From positions 1 to 43,690 of the forward strand of contig JACNIG010000244.1 of the NCBI GenBank assembly GCA_014383215.1: a DNA stretch of 43,690 nt. Reading direction: 5' to 3'. Under the pieces are notes generated by a model, which was not told the DNA's origin, made no database searches, and saw nothing but the letters and a program-made list of their open reading frames with translations. This document shows positions 32,248 through 40,665 of the stretch, one piece after another. Source of the stretch: Candidatus Desulfatibia vada. Lineage in GTDB: Bacteria; Desulfobacterota; Desulfobacteria; Desulfobacterales; UBA11574. A program made the position numbers and the translations under genes. Numbering within the stretch: position 1 is the stretch's first letter; each line of letters begins with the position of its first letter.

Positions 32248-33333
32248 CTAACTGATCAGCCACCCATCGGCAAATAACTTGATCTTTTGCGGCGGAAAAA
32301 CAAGCCAAACCTGGCCTTCGGAAATCGGCGTGTCTACCGGCAGTCTGGCCCGCAAGGTTTTGCCGGCCAGTTTAAGCACCACAATCATGTAACTGCCCTG
32401 ATCTTCAATAGCCTGAACCTGCGCCGGTACGCCGCTTTCCACCGGCTCCGAGCTCAATTCCAGATACATCGGCCGAATCCCCACTTCCAGCTTTCCCTGG
32501 GCCTTGCGTCCCTTTGCCGCCGTTTCCTCGTCCAAGGTTATGCCGGCGCCATCAACTCGCGCCTCATTTCCGTCTAAAGTACACTCCAAAAAGTTCATCC
32601 CGGGACTGCCGATGAAATATCCCACGAAAGTATGTTCCGGGTTTTCAAAAAGCTCCTGGGGAGTGCCGCTTTGTACGATTTCACCTTCATACATGACCAC
32701 CACTTTGTCGGCAAAAGTTAAGGCTTCCACCTGATCGTGGGTGACATATATAAAGGTCAGCTTAAGCTGTTCGTGGATCTCTTTGAGTTTTCGCCGCAGG
32801 TCCCATTTCAGTTGCGGATCGATCACGGTCAGCGGTTCATCAAACAAAATGGCCGCCACATCACTGCGGACCAACCCCCGGCCCAACGAAACCTTCTGTT
32901 TGGCGTCGGCAGTCAACCCGGACGCTCGCATTGCAAGAAAAGGGGTCAAGTCAAGGATTTCGGCCACCTCGTGTACCCGTTGGGTGATTTCGCTACTCTG
33001 AACGCCTCGATTTCGCAAAGGAAAGGCCAGATTTCCAAACACCGTCATGGTGTCGTACAAAACAGGAAACTGAAAGACCTGGGCAATGTTGCGTTTTTCC
33101 GGCGGCAATCCGGAGACGTCCTCACCGTTGTAAAACACCCGGCCGCTGCTGGGGGTCAGCAAACCTGAAATGACGTTCAGCAATGTGGTTTTACCACAGC
33201 CTGAAGGTCCCAGCAGGGCATAGGCACCCCCATCCTCCCAGGTATTGTGAATCCGTTTCAGGGCATAATCCGACTCTTTTTTCGGGTTGCGGATATAGCT
33301 GTGGGAAATTTCATTTAACTCGATTTGTGCCAT
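32248..33333 (-). CDS. glpT: Glycerol ABC transporter ATPase GlpT
   Basis: GlpT is one of two ATPase subunits of the glycerol importer. The 361-residue MalK-like protein has a canonical Walker A GPSGCGKT (42-49), Q-loop in VFQFPVLYD, Walker B ILFDE (162-166) and switch His199 in YVTHDQVEAL. A C-terminal regulatory TOBE domain (about 260-361) follows. Its ABC signature is degenerate: LTADAKQ (140-146) replaces LSGGQ. The partner GlpS shows the opposite pattern, so the heterodimer would have one complete and one impaired ATP site. AGGAGACGGTT precedes the ATG, 38 nt after glpS. The gene is unrelated to the E. coli GlpT antiporter of the same name. Confidence 0.9.
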   Translation of the reverse strand: MAQIELNEISHSYIRNPKKESDYALKRIHNTWEDGGAYALLGPSGCGKTTLLNVISGLLTPSSGRVFYNGEDVSGLPPEKRNIAQVFQFPVLYDTMTVFGNLAFPLRNRGVQSSEITQRVHEVAEILDLTPFLAMRASGLTADAKQKVSLGRGLVRSDVAAILFDEPLTVIDPQLKWDLRRKLKEIHEQLKLTFIYVTHDQVEALTFADKVVVMYEGEIVQSGTPQELFENPEHTFVGYFIGSPGMNFLECTLDGNEARVDGAGITLDEETAAKGRKAQGKLEVGIRPMYLELSSEPVESGVPAQVQAIEDQGSYMIVVLKLAGKTLRARLPVDTPISEGQVWLVFPPQKIKLFADGWLIS

Positions 33334-33371
33334 AACCGTCTCCTACTTCAGCCATTTTTAATGGTGTCCCG

Positions 33372-34442
33372 CTACGGTGCCGCCACCAGGGTTCCGGCCT
33401 CATCGTACACAAAGAAACAACTCGGGTTGACATATATCGATATTTCGGCGCCGATCCTGAGAGGCTGAATCCCGGTTTCCTGAACCACCAGCCGAGCATT
33501 GTTGTAGCTGATATGAATGAACGTTTCCGACCCGTTTATCTCCGACAATTCTACTCTGGCCTGAATTTCGCTATCCTTCTCACTGGTCCTTGATAGAAAT
33601 AAACGATGGGAGCGTACACCGAATTTATATTTCCCGGCCGGCAAGGATTTCATATGGCCGTCTAATGGAATTTCTATATCATGCCCCAGTCGGGCCGTGC
33701 TCCCCTGGACTGTGCCGCCAATGTAGTTAATGGGCGGGTCGCTGAATACTTCGGCCACCTTGAGGGTCGTCGGGTTGTGGTACACTTCCGCAGTGGAGCC
33801 GGTTTGCAGAACGCGGCCCTCATCGATTACCACAATATTGCCTCCCAACATCAGGGCCTCGGTCGGTTCCGTGGTGGTGTACACGACGATCGCCCTGCGC
33901 TGCTTGAAAATCTCCTGAAGCTCAACCCGCAGCTCTTCGCGTAGTTTATAGTCCAGGTTCACCAGAGGCTCGTCCAGCAGAAGCAAATCGGCGTCTTTTA
34001 CCAGGGCCCGGGCGATGGCGGTGCGCTGCTGCTGTCCGCCGGAAAGCTCGGAGGGCAAGCGATTCAACAGACTCTCTAAGTGCAGTATTTCGGCGGTTTC
34101 GCGCACGCGCCGGTCTATTTCTTTTTTATTCAGACCAATTGTCTTCAGGGGGGAGGCAATATTTTTAAAAACGGTTAAGGACGGGTAATTAATGAACTGC
34201 TGATAGACCATAGCGACACTTCGCTTGCGCACCGGGGTGCCGGTGACGTCGTTACCGCCTACAAATATATTGCCGTGAGTTGGGCGATCCAGGCCGGCCA
34301 TGATACGCAGCAGGGAGGTCTTGCCGGCCAGTGTGCGGCCAAGTATCACATTGCGGGAACCGGATTCAAATTCAAGGCTGATATCTTTGAGATGGATTTC
34401 TCGGTTAACAATCTTGTCAATGTTTTGTAGTGACAAGCCCAT
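33372..34442 (-). CDS. glpS: Glycerol ABC transporter ATPase GlpS
   Basis: GlpS is the partner ATPase of GlpT. The 356-residue protein keeps LSGGQ (133-137), Walker B LLLLDE (153-158) and a Q-loop (VYQQF), but its Walker A is GRTLAGKT (35-42), lacking two of the usual glycines. The switch histidine is replaced by threonine (Thr191 in YTTTEPTEAL, where GlpT has YVTHDQVEAL). A TOBE-like C-terminal domain (about 250-356) is present. The ATG at 34442 is preceded by TAGGAGACAGTTA. It is the first gene of the transport operon, downstream of glpR, with a candidate promoter and operator about 115-150 nt upstream. Confidence 0.9.
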   Translation of the reverse strand: MGLSLQNIDKIVNREIHLKDISLEFESGSRNVILGRTLAGKTSLLRIMAGLDRPTHGNIFVGGNDVTGTPVRKRSVAMVYQQFINYPSLTVFKNIASPLKTIGLNKKEIDRRVRETAEILHLESLLNRLPSELSGGQQQRTAIARALVKDADLLLLDEPLVNLDYKLREELRVELQEIFKQRRAIVVYTTTEPTEALMLGGNIVVIDEGRVLQTGSTAEVYHNPTTLKVAEVFSDPPINYIGGTVQGSTARLGHDIEIPLDGHMKSLPAGKYKFGVRSHRLFLSRTSEKDSEIQARVELSEINGSETFIHISYNNARLVVQETGIQPLRIGAEISIYVNPSCFFVYDEAGTLVAAP

Positions 34443-34559
34443 TAACTGTCTCCTATTTCAAAATTCTGGGTGTAACGGCGCATCCGGATGTTGTACAGGA
34501 AAGCAGATGCCTAACCATAGGCAGCGATTATGCAAATTCCCATATCATCCTTTAAATAG

Positions 34560-34575
34560 TTTTCGCAAATGAAAA
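34560..34575 (-). promoter_or_regulatory. Candidate GlpR operator upstream of glpS
   Basis: TTTTCGCAAATGAAAA is an imperfect palindrome (TTTTC...GAAAA) in the glpR-glpS gap. On the minus strand it lies just downstream of a TATATATAAA stretch that could be a -10 box, a position where a repressor would block transcription. It matches 35741-35756 at 14 of 16 bases. The remaining part of the 272-nt gap holds no gene. Confidence 0.6.
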
Positions 34576-34714
34576 TTTATATATATTTATTGTTCTTTTT
34601 CCAGCATGCAGGCTTAATTTTCTTTTCAACCTGAATCTCCGGCAAGAGACTCCATTATTCCGAATCTCGTGAAAATGGCGGCTGCGTTTGGCCAGGCCCG
34701 GGTTCGTATTGCGC

Positions 34715-35569
34715 TTATGGATTTGCTGAAAACAATCGAACACCTGCGCTGTTAATAAGCTCGGTCCACACCGATGGCGGCGTCTGATCAGTAAACAGCG
34801 CATCAATCTCCGTGATGTTGCCAAGCCGCACCATGGCGTTACGGCCGAATTTGGTATGATCAGCGACCAGAAACACTTTACGGGAATTATCGATAATGGC
34901 GCGTGCGACCATGACTTCTCGATAATCAAAATCGAGCAATGTTCCGTCCAGATCAATACCGCTAATCCCGATAATGCCATAGTCGACCCGAAACTGCTCA
35001 ATAAAATCGATCGTTAGAGGGCCGATAATCCCACAATCGCGAGGCCTCACCAACCCGCCCGCCACAATGACCTCAAAATTTTCGTTCCTGCCCAAAATTG
35101 AGGCAACATTGAGGTTGTTCGTAATCACCTTGAGGCGTCGGTGATCGGACAGCGCGTTGGCAACCTCCTCGGTGGTGGTGCCGATATTAAGAAAAAGCGA
35201 GGCGTGATCCGGGATGTTTTCGGCGACCATCTGTGCAATTTTTTGTTTCTCTTTAAAACACAGCACTTTACGTTTTGTATATGCGACGTTTTCGGTGCTG
35301 GTTGCTATTCCTGCTCCGCCGTGGTACCGGTTAATCAACCCGTTTTCACTAAGAATATTTATGTCACGCCGAATAGTCTGAGGCGTTACTCCGAACTCTT
35401 GTGCCAGATATTCGATCGTTACAAAACCGTTATTTTGAACCAGTTGTCGGATCTTATCATGCCGTTGGCGCACCGGTCCAATCTTTCCATTATATCCGTT
35501 TGTTCCTGGGCTGTCATTGCCGTTGGTACCGGAAGATGTTTCATCTCTCTTGCTGTTTTCTGTATTCAT
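34715..35569 (-). CDS. glpR: DeoR-family repressor GlpR
   Basis: GlpR-type DeoR repressors bind DNA and are released by glycerol-3-phosphate. The 284-residue protein has an N-terminal winged helix-turn-helix (about 33-90) with VTPQTIRRDINILSENGLINRYHGGA and a DeoRC sugar-phosphate-binding domain (about 105-265) including NIGTTTEEVANAL and TLLDFDYREVMVARAII. It is about 30 residues longer than E. coli GlpR because of a Gly/Asn/Ser-rich N-terminal extension (1-30) with two GTNG units. It is divergent from glpA, and candidate operators sit between glpR and glpA and between glpR and glpS, so it probably controls both transcripts and itself. AGGAAGC sits close before the ATG. Confidence 0.88.
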   Translation of the reverse strand: MNTENSKRDETSSGTNGNDSPGTNGYNGKIGPVRQRHDKIRQLVQNNGFVTIEYLAQEFGVTPQTIRRDINILSENGLINRYHGGAGIATSTENVAYTKRKVLCFKEKQKIAQMVAENIPDHASLFLNIGTTTEEVANALSDHRRLKVITNNLNVASILGRNENFEVIVAGGLVRPRDCGIIGPLTIDFIEQFRVDYGIIGISGIDLDGTLLDFDYREVMVARAIIDNSRKVFLVADHTKFGRNAMVRLGNITEIDALFTDQTPPSVWTELINSAGVRLFSANP

Positions 35570-35597
35570 GCTTCCTGCCTGACTTATATGTTACAAA

Positions 35598-35613
35598 TGT
35601 TCGAAATAGAAAA
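35598..35613 (-). promoter_or_regulatory. Candidate GlpR operator upstream of glpR
   Basis: TGTTCGAAATAGAAAA matches the glpS-proximal site at 12 of 16 bases and starts 28 nt before the glpR start codon, which would suit autorepression. Its ATGTTCGA half also resembles the E. coli GlpR half-site. Inferred. Confidence 0.45.
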
Positions 35614-35740
35614 CTAATGCCGCAATGTGTTGTTAAAAGAAAATTTTTGGTGACAAAATGATTCAGTTCTGCTAATGAATGCGTATAAACGTAATTTATA
35701 TGATTTATTTCGTTCACAACCCTTTAGCACCTCATGATTT

Positions 35741-35756
35741 TTTTCGCAAGTGAAAT
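35741..35756 (+). promoter_or_regulatory. Candidate GlpR operator upstream of glpA
   Basis: TTTTCGCAAGTGAAAT, 66 nt before the glpA start, is a near-copy (14 of 16) of the site upstream of glpS. The shared pattern TTTTCGCAA-TGAAA at both divergent promoters is what a common repressor would need. I could not fix the exact promoter boxes. Confidence 0.6.
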
Positions 35757-35821
35757 AAACAAATGGCCGAATTTAAGTATTTGGAACCTAATATGTTGAT
35801 CGTTTGCCAAGGAGGCGCCCC

Positions 35822-37408
35822 TTGAAGACCCAGGTGTTGATCATCGGCGGCGGTGCTATCGGCACAGGTCTGGCAAGGGATTTGGCCCTGCGCGGTATCC
35901 ACTGCGTTTTGGCGGAAAAACAGGATATTAACGCCGGTGCTTCGGGAGGCAACCAGGGGCTCTTGCACAGCGGCGCCCGTTACATTGCCTCCGATCCGAG
36001 CGCAGCCGTGGAGTGCCGGCGAGAAGGCCGGCTGCTTAAAAAACTGGCGGCCCATTGTATTGAAGATACGGGCGGCCTGTTCGTGGCCGTAGCCGGTGAT
36101 GATGAAACTTATATCGCAGATTTTCCTCAAAAGTGTACCCAATACGGAATTCCGGCCCACTTCCTGGATATCCAAGATGCTCGGGAGATGGAGCCTGCCC
36201 TGTCGGATCAAATTATAGCCGCTTTCCACGTTGAAGATGCCACAATCGATCCTTTCAGACTATCCCTTGGCAATATCGCCCACGCCCAACAACTGAGCAC
36301 TCGCTTGCTGCGTTTCACGCAAGCAGTGGATTTCAAGATTATCAATGGTAAGATCCGGTCTGTTCTTCTGCTGAACAGGATGACCGGGAAGAAGATGTCC
36401 ATCGAACCTGAAATTATCGTTAATGCCTCAGGTGCATGGGCCAGTGAGGTTGCCGCCCTGGCCGGAGCCCGGATAAGCATGCTTTATTCCAAGGGCAGCA
36501 TGTTGGTCACCAATACCCGGATCACCCAACGGGTCGTAAACAGGCTGCGTCACCCCACTGACGGAGACATACTTGTGCCCGGAGGGACCGTCTCCATTCT
36601 TGGCACCACTTCCGAGCGTACCGAATCACCGGACTTGTACTACCCTGAAATTCATGAAATCGACCATATTATCGACGAATGTGCCGCTATGATACCCGAA
36701 CTGGCGGCCACCAGATACATCCGTGCCTTCTGCGGTATACGCCCTTTGTTGGGCGGCGGCAGCCAAAAGGCGCAAGGGGATGACGACCGGACGGTGAGCC
36801 GCGGATTCGCGCTGATCGATCACGCCCGGGAACCGGAAAAACTTGCCAATTTCATCACCATTACCAGCGGCAAGTTGACCACCTATCGCTTGATGGCCGA
36901 GAAAACAGCCGATCTGGTGTGTGGGCGCCTGGGGGTCCATGCGCCCTGCCGGACCCATCTGGAACCGCTGCCCGACACAGTGGATGCCCGCTGGACCGAA
37001 CCCGGACTGGCGCCCAATATGTGGCTGCGCAACAATGCGCCCAACGACGTGTTGCTCTGCGAATGTGAAATGGTACCGCAAAGCGTGGTCGAAGAGATAG
37101 TGGGCACTATACGCGAACTGGATGGCCGGCCTGGCTTCAAGGCGATCGGGCTGCGCAGCCGCATTGGCAAAGGCCCCTGTCAGGGAACCTTCTGCAGCCA
37201 GCGTTTAGCGGCCTACCTGTATGACCGGCAGCATTTGGATAATCGCCGGGGGCCCTCGGAAATGCGGGCCTTTTTGCGCGAACGCTGGCGCGGACAGCAG
37301 CCCCTGCTGTGGGATTTGCCGCTGGCCCAGGCCGAACTGCTGGAGGCCATGCATTGCGGGCTGTTTTGTCTTGAGTTGAAGGCCGAGGGCTGGGAGAAAT
37401 TTACTTGA
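35822..37408 (+). CDS. glpA: Anaerobic-type glycerol-3-phosphate dehydrogenase subunit A
   Basis: GlpA oxidises sn-glycerol-3-phosphate to dihydroxyacetone phosphate with FAD. The 528-residue protein has the FAD motif GGGAIGTGLARDLALRG near the N-terminus, the DAO-fold segments ASGGNQGLLHSGARY and ITSGKLTTYRLMAEKTAD, and a C-terminal BFD-like [2Fe-2S] domain (about 415-475) with CEC and GPCQGTFC. This domain distinguishes GlpA from aerobic GlpD. I chose TTG 35822, 6-7 nt after AAGGAGG. A TTG at 35804 would put that site inside the gene. It is the first gene of glpA-glpB-cytochrome/FeS-hdrB-glpK and is divergent from glpR. A repeat-bearing 217-nt gap separates it from glpB. Confidence 0.92.
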   Translation: MKTQVLIIGGGAIGTGLARDLALRGIHCVLAEKQDINAGASGGNQGLLHSGARYIASDPSAAVECRREGRLLKKLAAHCIEDTGGLFVAVAGDDETYIADFPQKCTQYGIPAHFLDIQDAREMEPALSDQIIAAFHVEDATIDPFRLSLGNIAHAQQLSTRLLRFTQAVDFKIINGKIRSVLLLNRMTGKKMSIEPEIIVNASGAWASEVAALAGARISMLYSKGSMLVTNTRITQRVVNRLRHPTDGDILVPGGTVSILGTTSERTESPDLYYPEIHEIDHIIDECAAMIPELAATRYIRAFCGIRPLLGGGSQKAQGDDDRTVSRGFALIDHAREPEKLANFITITSGKLTTYRLMAEKTADLVCGRLGVHAPCRTHLEPLPDTVDARWTEPGLAPNMWLRNNAPNDVLLCECEMVPQSVVEEIVGTIRELDGRPGFKAIGLRSRIGKGPCQGTFCSQRLAAYLYDRQHLDNRRGPSEMRAFLRERWRGQQPLLWDLPLAQAELLEAMHCGLFCLELKAEGWEKFT

Positions 37409-37414
37409 AAGATA

Positions 37415-37567
37415 AACATCGAACGTCGAACGTCCAACATCGAATGGTGAATAAAAAAACGAATGAAATTACATTGCGGAGCGGCCTGTCGGGTCGTAGC
37501 CGAAGGCGAAGCCTGAAGCGACATCATTATTCGATGTTCAACGTTGGACGTTCGATGTTCGATGTTC
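37415..37567. repeat. Inverted-repeat element between glpA and glpB
   Basis: The left arm (37415-37446), built from ATCGAACGTCGAACGTCCAA words, is complementary to the right arm (37529-37567), built from TTCGATGTTCAACGTTGGAC. Between them are about 80 nt with a GC-rich core (GGAGCGGCCTGTCGGGTCGT). The layout is that of a small palindromic mobile element or processing hairpin within the operon. No gene is seen in the gap. Confidence 0.75.
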
Positions 37568-37625
37568 AGTCTGTGCGATATACGATTCACTGCTTTGAGC
37601 TCATGCATCATTAGTCGGTAATGCC

Positions 37626-38909
37626 ATGAACACCAATAATAAAGAGACCACCTGCGATTTGATGATCATCGGTACCGGCATGGCCGGCATGGCCGCGGCC
37701 CTGTTTGCCGCCCGACAAGGCATCGATACGGTGCAGGTGGGACTCATCGGCGAACTCGGATTTGCCAGCGGCTTAATAGATCTGCTCGGTGTGCATCCGG
37801 TGGCCCAGGGAAAGGTGCTGGACGATCCCTGGCAAGGTATCACCCGGCTCTGCCGGGACGAACCTTTGCATCCCTATGCTCTCCTCGATATTGCCTCGAT
37901 CCGCGAGTCTCTGGATATTGTTTTGGCTTTTTTAACAACAAGTGGTTACCCGCATTTTACACTTTTACAAAGAAACATGGAGGTTCTAACCCCGGCCGGC
38001 ACGCTAAAACCCACCTATGCCGTGCCGCACACCATGCGTCGCGGGCCTTCGGCTCTGGCGGATCGCTCATCGTGCCTGCTGGTGGACTTTGACGGCCTGA
38101 AAGGTTACAGTGCACGGCAAATCGCCTTGAGTCTGGCCGAGCGCTGGCCGGAGCTGCATCCGGTACGCATCGGTTTCCCTGATGCCAAAGGCGAGTTGTA
38201 CACCGAGCATATGGCGCGGGCGCTGGATGTCGCTGATAGTCGAGAAAAGCTCGTTGCCGCCATCCGTCCGCATATCGGCACTGCCGAGGTCGTCGGCTTG
38301 CCGGCCGTGCTTGGCATGTACCGCACCGTCCGCGTCATGGAAGATTTGCAGCAAGGATTGGGCGTACCTGTCTTTGAAATTCCCACCATGCTGCCGGCCG
38401 TCACCGGTTTGCGTTTACGAGAGATCTTTGAGCAACGCTTACCGGCTATGGGAATCCGCCTCTTTTTCCAACAGCGTGTCATGGACGCCCAGCGCTTGGC
38501 TGACGGGCAATGGCGGTTTGACGTGGGGCGGACCGACATTGATTTTCGAATCACGGCACGCAGCGCCATCATGTGCAGCGGGCGTTTTTTCGGCAAAGGA
38601 TTGCATGCCGACAGGCACGGTATTCGTGAAACCATTTTCGACTTGCCCGTCGTACAGCCCAAGGATCGCGCAGCCTGGCACCATAAGGATTTGCTGCACC
38701 GTGAGGGCCATCCGATCAACCGGGCCGGCGTGGCTGTGGACGGCCAATTCCATCCGGTGGATGCAAACAGACAAATGCTTTACCCCAATCTTTTTGCCGC
38801 GGGCTCCATTCTGGCCCATCAGGATTGGAAGCGCCAGAAATGCGGCAGCGGATTGGCCATTGCCACAGCCTATGGGGCTGTCCGAGCGTGCACACGCATG
38901 CTGGACTGA
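37626..38909 (+). CDS. glpB: Anaerobic-type glycerol-3-phosphate dehydrogenase subunit B
   Basis: GlpB is the flavoprotein (FMN) subunit that, with GlpA, forms the soluble part of anaerobic glycerol-3-phosphate dehydrogenase and passes electrons to GlpC. The 427-residue protein has the dinucleotide motif IGTGMAGMAAALFAARQG (about 15-32), the GELGFASGLIDLLGVHP segment found in GlpB, and a C-terminal LFAAGSILAHQDWKRQKCGSGLAIATAYGA region. Family length is about 420, so it is complete. No good Shine-Dalgarno site is seen before the ATG. The next gene, in place of GlpC, starts 13 nt downstream. Confidence 0.9.
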   Translation: MNTNNKETTCDLMIIGTGMAGMAAALFAARQGIDTVQVGLIGELGFASGLIDLLGVHPVAQGKVLDDPWQGITRLCRDEPLHPYALLDIASIRESLDIVLAFLTTSGYPHFTLLQRNMEVLTPAGTLKPTYAVPHTMRRGPSALADRSSCLLVDFDGLKGYSARQIALSLAERWPELHPVRIGFPDAKGELYTEHMARALDVADSREKLVAAIRPHIGTAEVVGLPAVLGMYRTVRVMEDLQQGLGVPVFEIPTMLPAVTGLRLREIFEQRLPAMGIRLFFQQRVMDAQRLADGQWRFDVGRTDIDFRITARSAIMCSGRFFGKGLHADRHGIRETIFDLPVVQPKDRAAWHHKDLLHREGHPINRAGVAVDGQFHPVDANRQMLYPNLFAAGSILAHQDWKRQKCGSGLAIATAYGAVRACTRMLD

Positions 38910-38922
38910 AGGGGAAACAAAC

Positions 38923-40665
38923 ATGTTCCTGACTTACTGTGCATATGGTGCCTTGATCATCTGCCTGGTCGGCATCGGGTATCGCATGGGGCGTTGGCTG
39001 GTTTTGCCCCTCGGGCCGGAGGCCGAAGATACCGCTTTGGCAAAGCGCGCCTTGGGCGCCCTCGGTGCTGTGGCCAAGGCGTTGTTGCAGCCAAGGGGTC
39101 TGATCGCCCTTTTAAGAACCTTGCTTATGGAAGTGATCCTGCAAATCCACATCCTGCGCCAGGATCCAAGACGCTGGGTCATGCACATGGCCCTGTTCTA
39201 CGGCATGCTCTTGCTGCTGTTGATGCATGTCTTCGACGATCGGATCACGGCCCGCCTTTTTCCCGATTACGCCTCAACCCTCAATCCGTTCATGTTTTTG
39301 CGCGATCTACTGGGTGTGCTGGTCATGGTTGGAGTGATAATTGCTTGGGTGCGTCGCCGGGCGGACCGGACGCTGCGGCGTACCACGCGCGGTGCGGATC
39401 ATTGGTTGTTGGTGTTGCTTTCCGGCATCATCCTCACCGGCGCGGCACTGGAGGCGGTCCAGATCATTTCACCGACTCTGTTCGATGAAATGGTGGTCGA
39501 CTACATGGACAGCAATGATCCGGAAGAGATCGCCCCCTTGAAGGCCTATTGGGCTGCCAAATTCGATGTAGCATTTGCACCGATGCCGTCTACAGACGAT
39601 CCCGAGCTGTTGGACGAAGGCCGCAGCCTGCATGAAGAGTATTGTGCGGTATGCCATTCGCGACCGGGTTCGGCCGTGCTCTCCTATCCCCTGGCCTTGG
39701 CCCTCAAGCCGTTTTCTGCTCGGATCACCGATATCGGGCTGGAAACAGCCTTAAGGTACGCCCACTATCTGATCGGCTGCCTGGCCCTGGCCCTGCTGCC
39801 GTTTAGCAAATCGTTCCATTTGGTGTCCACTCCGTTCAGCTTGGTGAGCCGCGCGTTGGGCAGCGCTGCCACCGATCGACCTGTGAACCGTCCGACCCGG
39901 CGCGCCTTGGGGCTGGACGCCTGCACCCATTGCGGGGTGTGTACGCTGCATTGCGCCGTGGGCCCGATTTTCCAAGTCATCCCCAATTCTGATATTCTGC
40001 CGTCGGAAAAGCTGCACAGCGTCGCCCGGATGGCGGCAGGTCGCAGCAGTGCCCACGCCCAAGCACGTTTATCCGAGGGCAGCTTTATCTGCACTGCCTG
40101 CGGTCGATGTACCGCGTGGTGTCCGTCCGGCATCGACTTGCAGGATATGTGGGCTGCGTCAATATCTGATTTGAATCGCAGCGGCTATCCTCAGGTCCAC
40201 GGCTGGATGCGTCGCCATTCAGCCCCCCAGTGGGCGGAGATCCTCAAGACGTGCCCGGATACTTCGGGCGAGCAGGCTCCATTACGCGAAACGCCTTTGC
40301 GACTCACAGACAATCCAGACACTTTTTGGGCCTGTGTCCAATGCTCCACCTGCACCAATGTGTGTCCCGTCGTCGCCGTCTCGGAAGATCCTCTGCGCGA
40401 TTTGGAGCTGACCCCCCAGCAGGTAATGAACCTGATGCGCCTGCAGCTCAAAGAGACGGCCATCGGCAGCCGCATGGTCTGGGATTGCGTGACTTGCTAC
40501 AAGTGCCAGGAGCATTGTCCCCAAGGAGTTCGTGTGGCCGATGTGCTCTACGAGTTGCGCAACGAGGCCTGCCGGCGCCTGACCCCTGCAGTACAAGCCT
40601 CGGACCCCGGTTCTGAACAACATATTTTGGCGACCGATTCGGGAGCACAAAAAAATGGAGCCTAA
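38923..40665 (+). CDS. Membrane cytochrome b/c and iron-sulfur fusion protein replacing GlpC
   Basis: This 580-residue protein appears to link GlpAB to the membrane. Five helices (about 4-24, 85-104, 124-142, 160-182, 277-297) form a NarI/DsrM/HdrE-like cytochrome b domain with candidate heme ligands His88, His102, His160, His281 and His299. A CxxCH c-heme motif (CAVCH, 241-245) lies in the loop between helices 4 and 5. Two dicluster ferredoxin units follow: Cys334/337/340/344 and 390/393/396/400, then Cys471/474/477/481 and 522/525/528/532, the second HdrC-like. Positive-inside charges put the c heme in the periplasm and the Fe-S part in the cytoplasm. ATG 38923 follows AAGGGGAAACAA; an open frame continuing upstream through glpB is spurious. 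It is far larger than GlpC and I know no name for it. Confidence 0.88.
   Translation: MFLTYCAYGALIICLVGIGYRMGRWLVLPLGPEAEDTALAKRALGALGAVAKALLQPRGLIALLRTLLMEVILQIHILRQDPRRWVMHMALFYGMLLLLLMHVFDDRITARLFPDYASTLNPFMFLRDLLGVLVMVGVIIAWVRRRADRTLRRTTRGADHWLLVLLSGIILTGAALEAVQIISPTLFDEMVVDYMDSNDPEEIAPLKAYWAAKFDVAFAPMPSTDDPELLDEGRSLHEEYCAVCHSRPGSAVLSYPLALALKPFSARITDIGLETALRYAHYLIGCLALALLPFSKSFHLVSTPFSLVSRALGSAATDRPVNRPTRRALGLDACTHCGVCTLHCAVGPIFQVIPNSDILPSEKLHSVARMAAGRSSAHAQARLSEGSFICTACGRCTAWCPSGIDLQDMWAASISDLNRSGYPQVHGWMRRHSAPQWAEILKTCPDTSGEQAPLRETPLRLTDNPDTFWACVQCSTCTNVCPVVAVSEDPLRDLELTPQQVMNLMRLQLKETAIGSRMVWDCVTCYKCQEHCPQGVRVADVLYELRNEACRRLTPAVQASDPGSEQHILATDSGAQKNGA

Noticed and set aside
38182-38922. 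An open frame extending the cytochrome/Fe-S fusion protein upstream through glpB
   Set aside because: The extension is Ser/Arg/Cys-rich out-of-frame glpB sequence. The real start is ATG 38923 with its own ribosome binding site just after the glpB stop.
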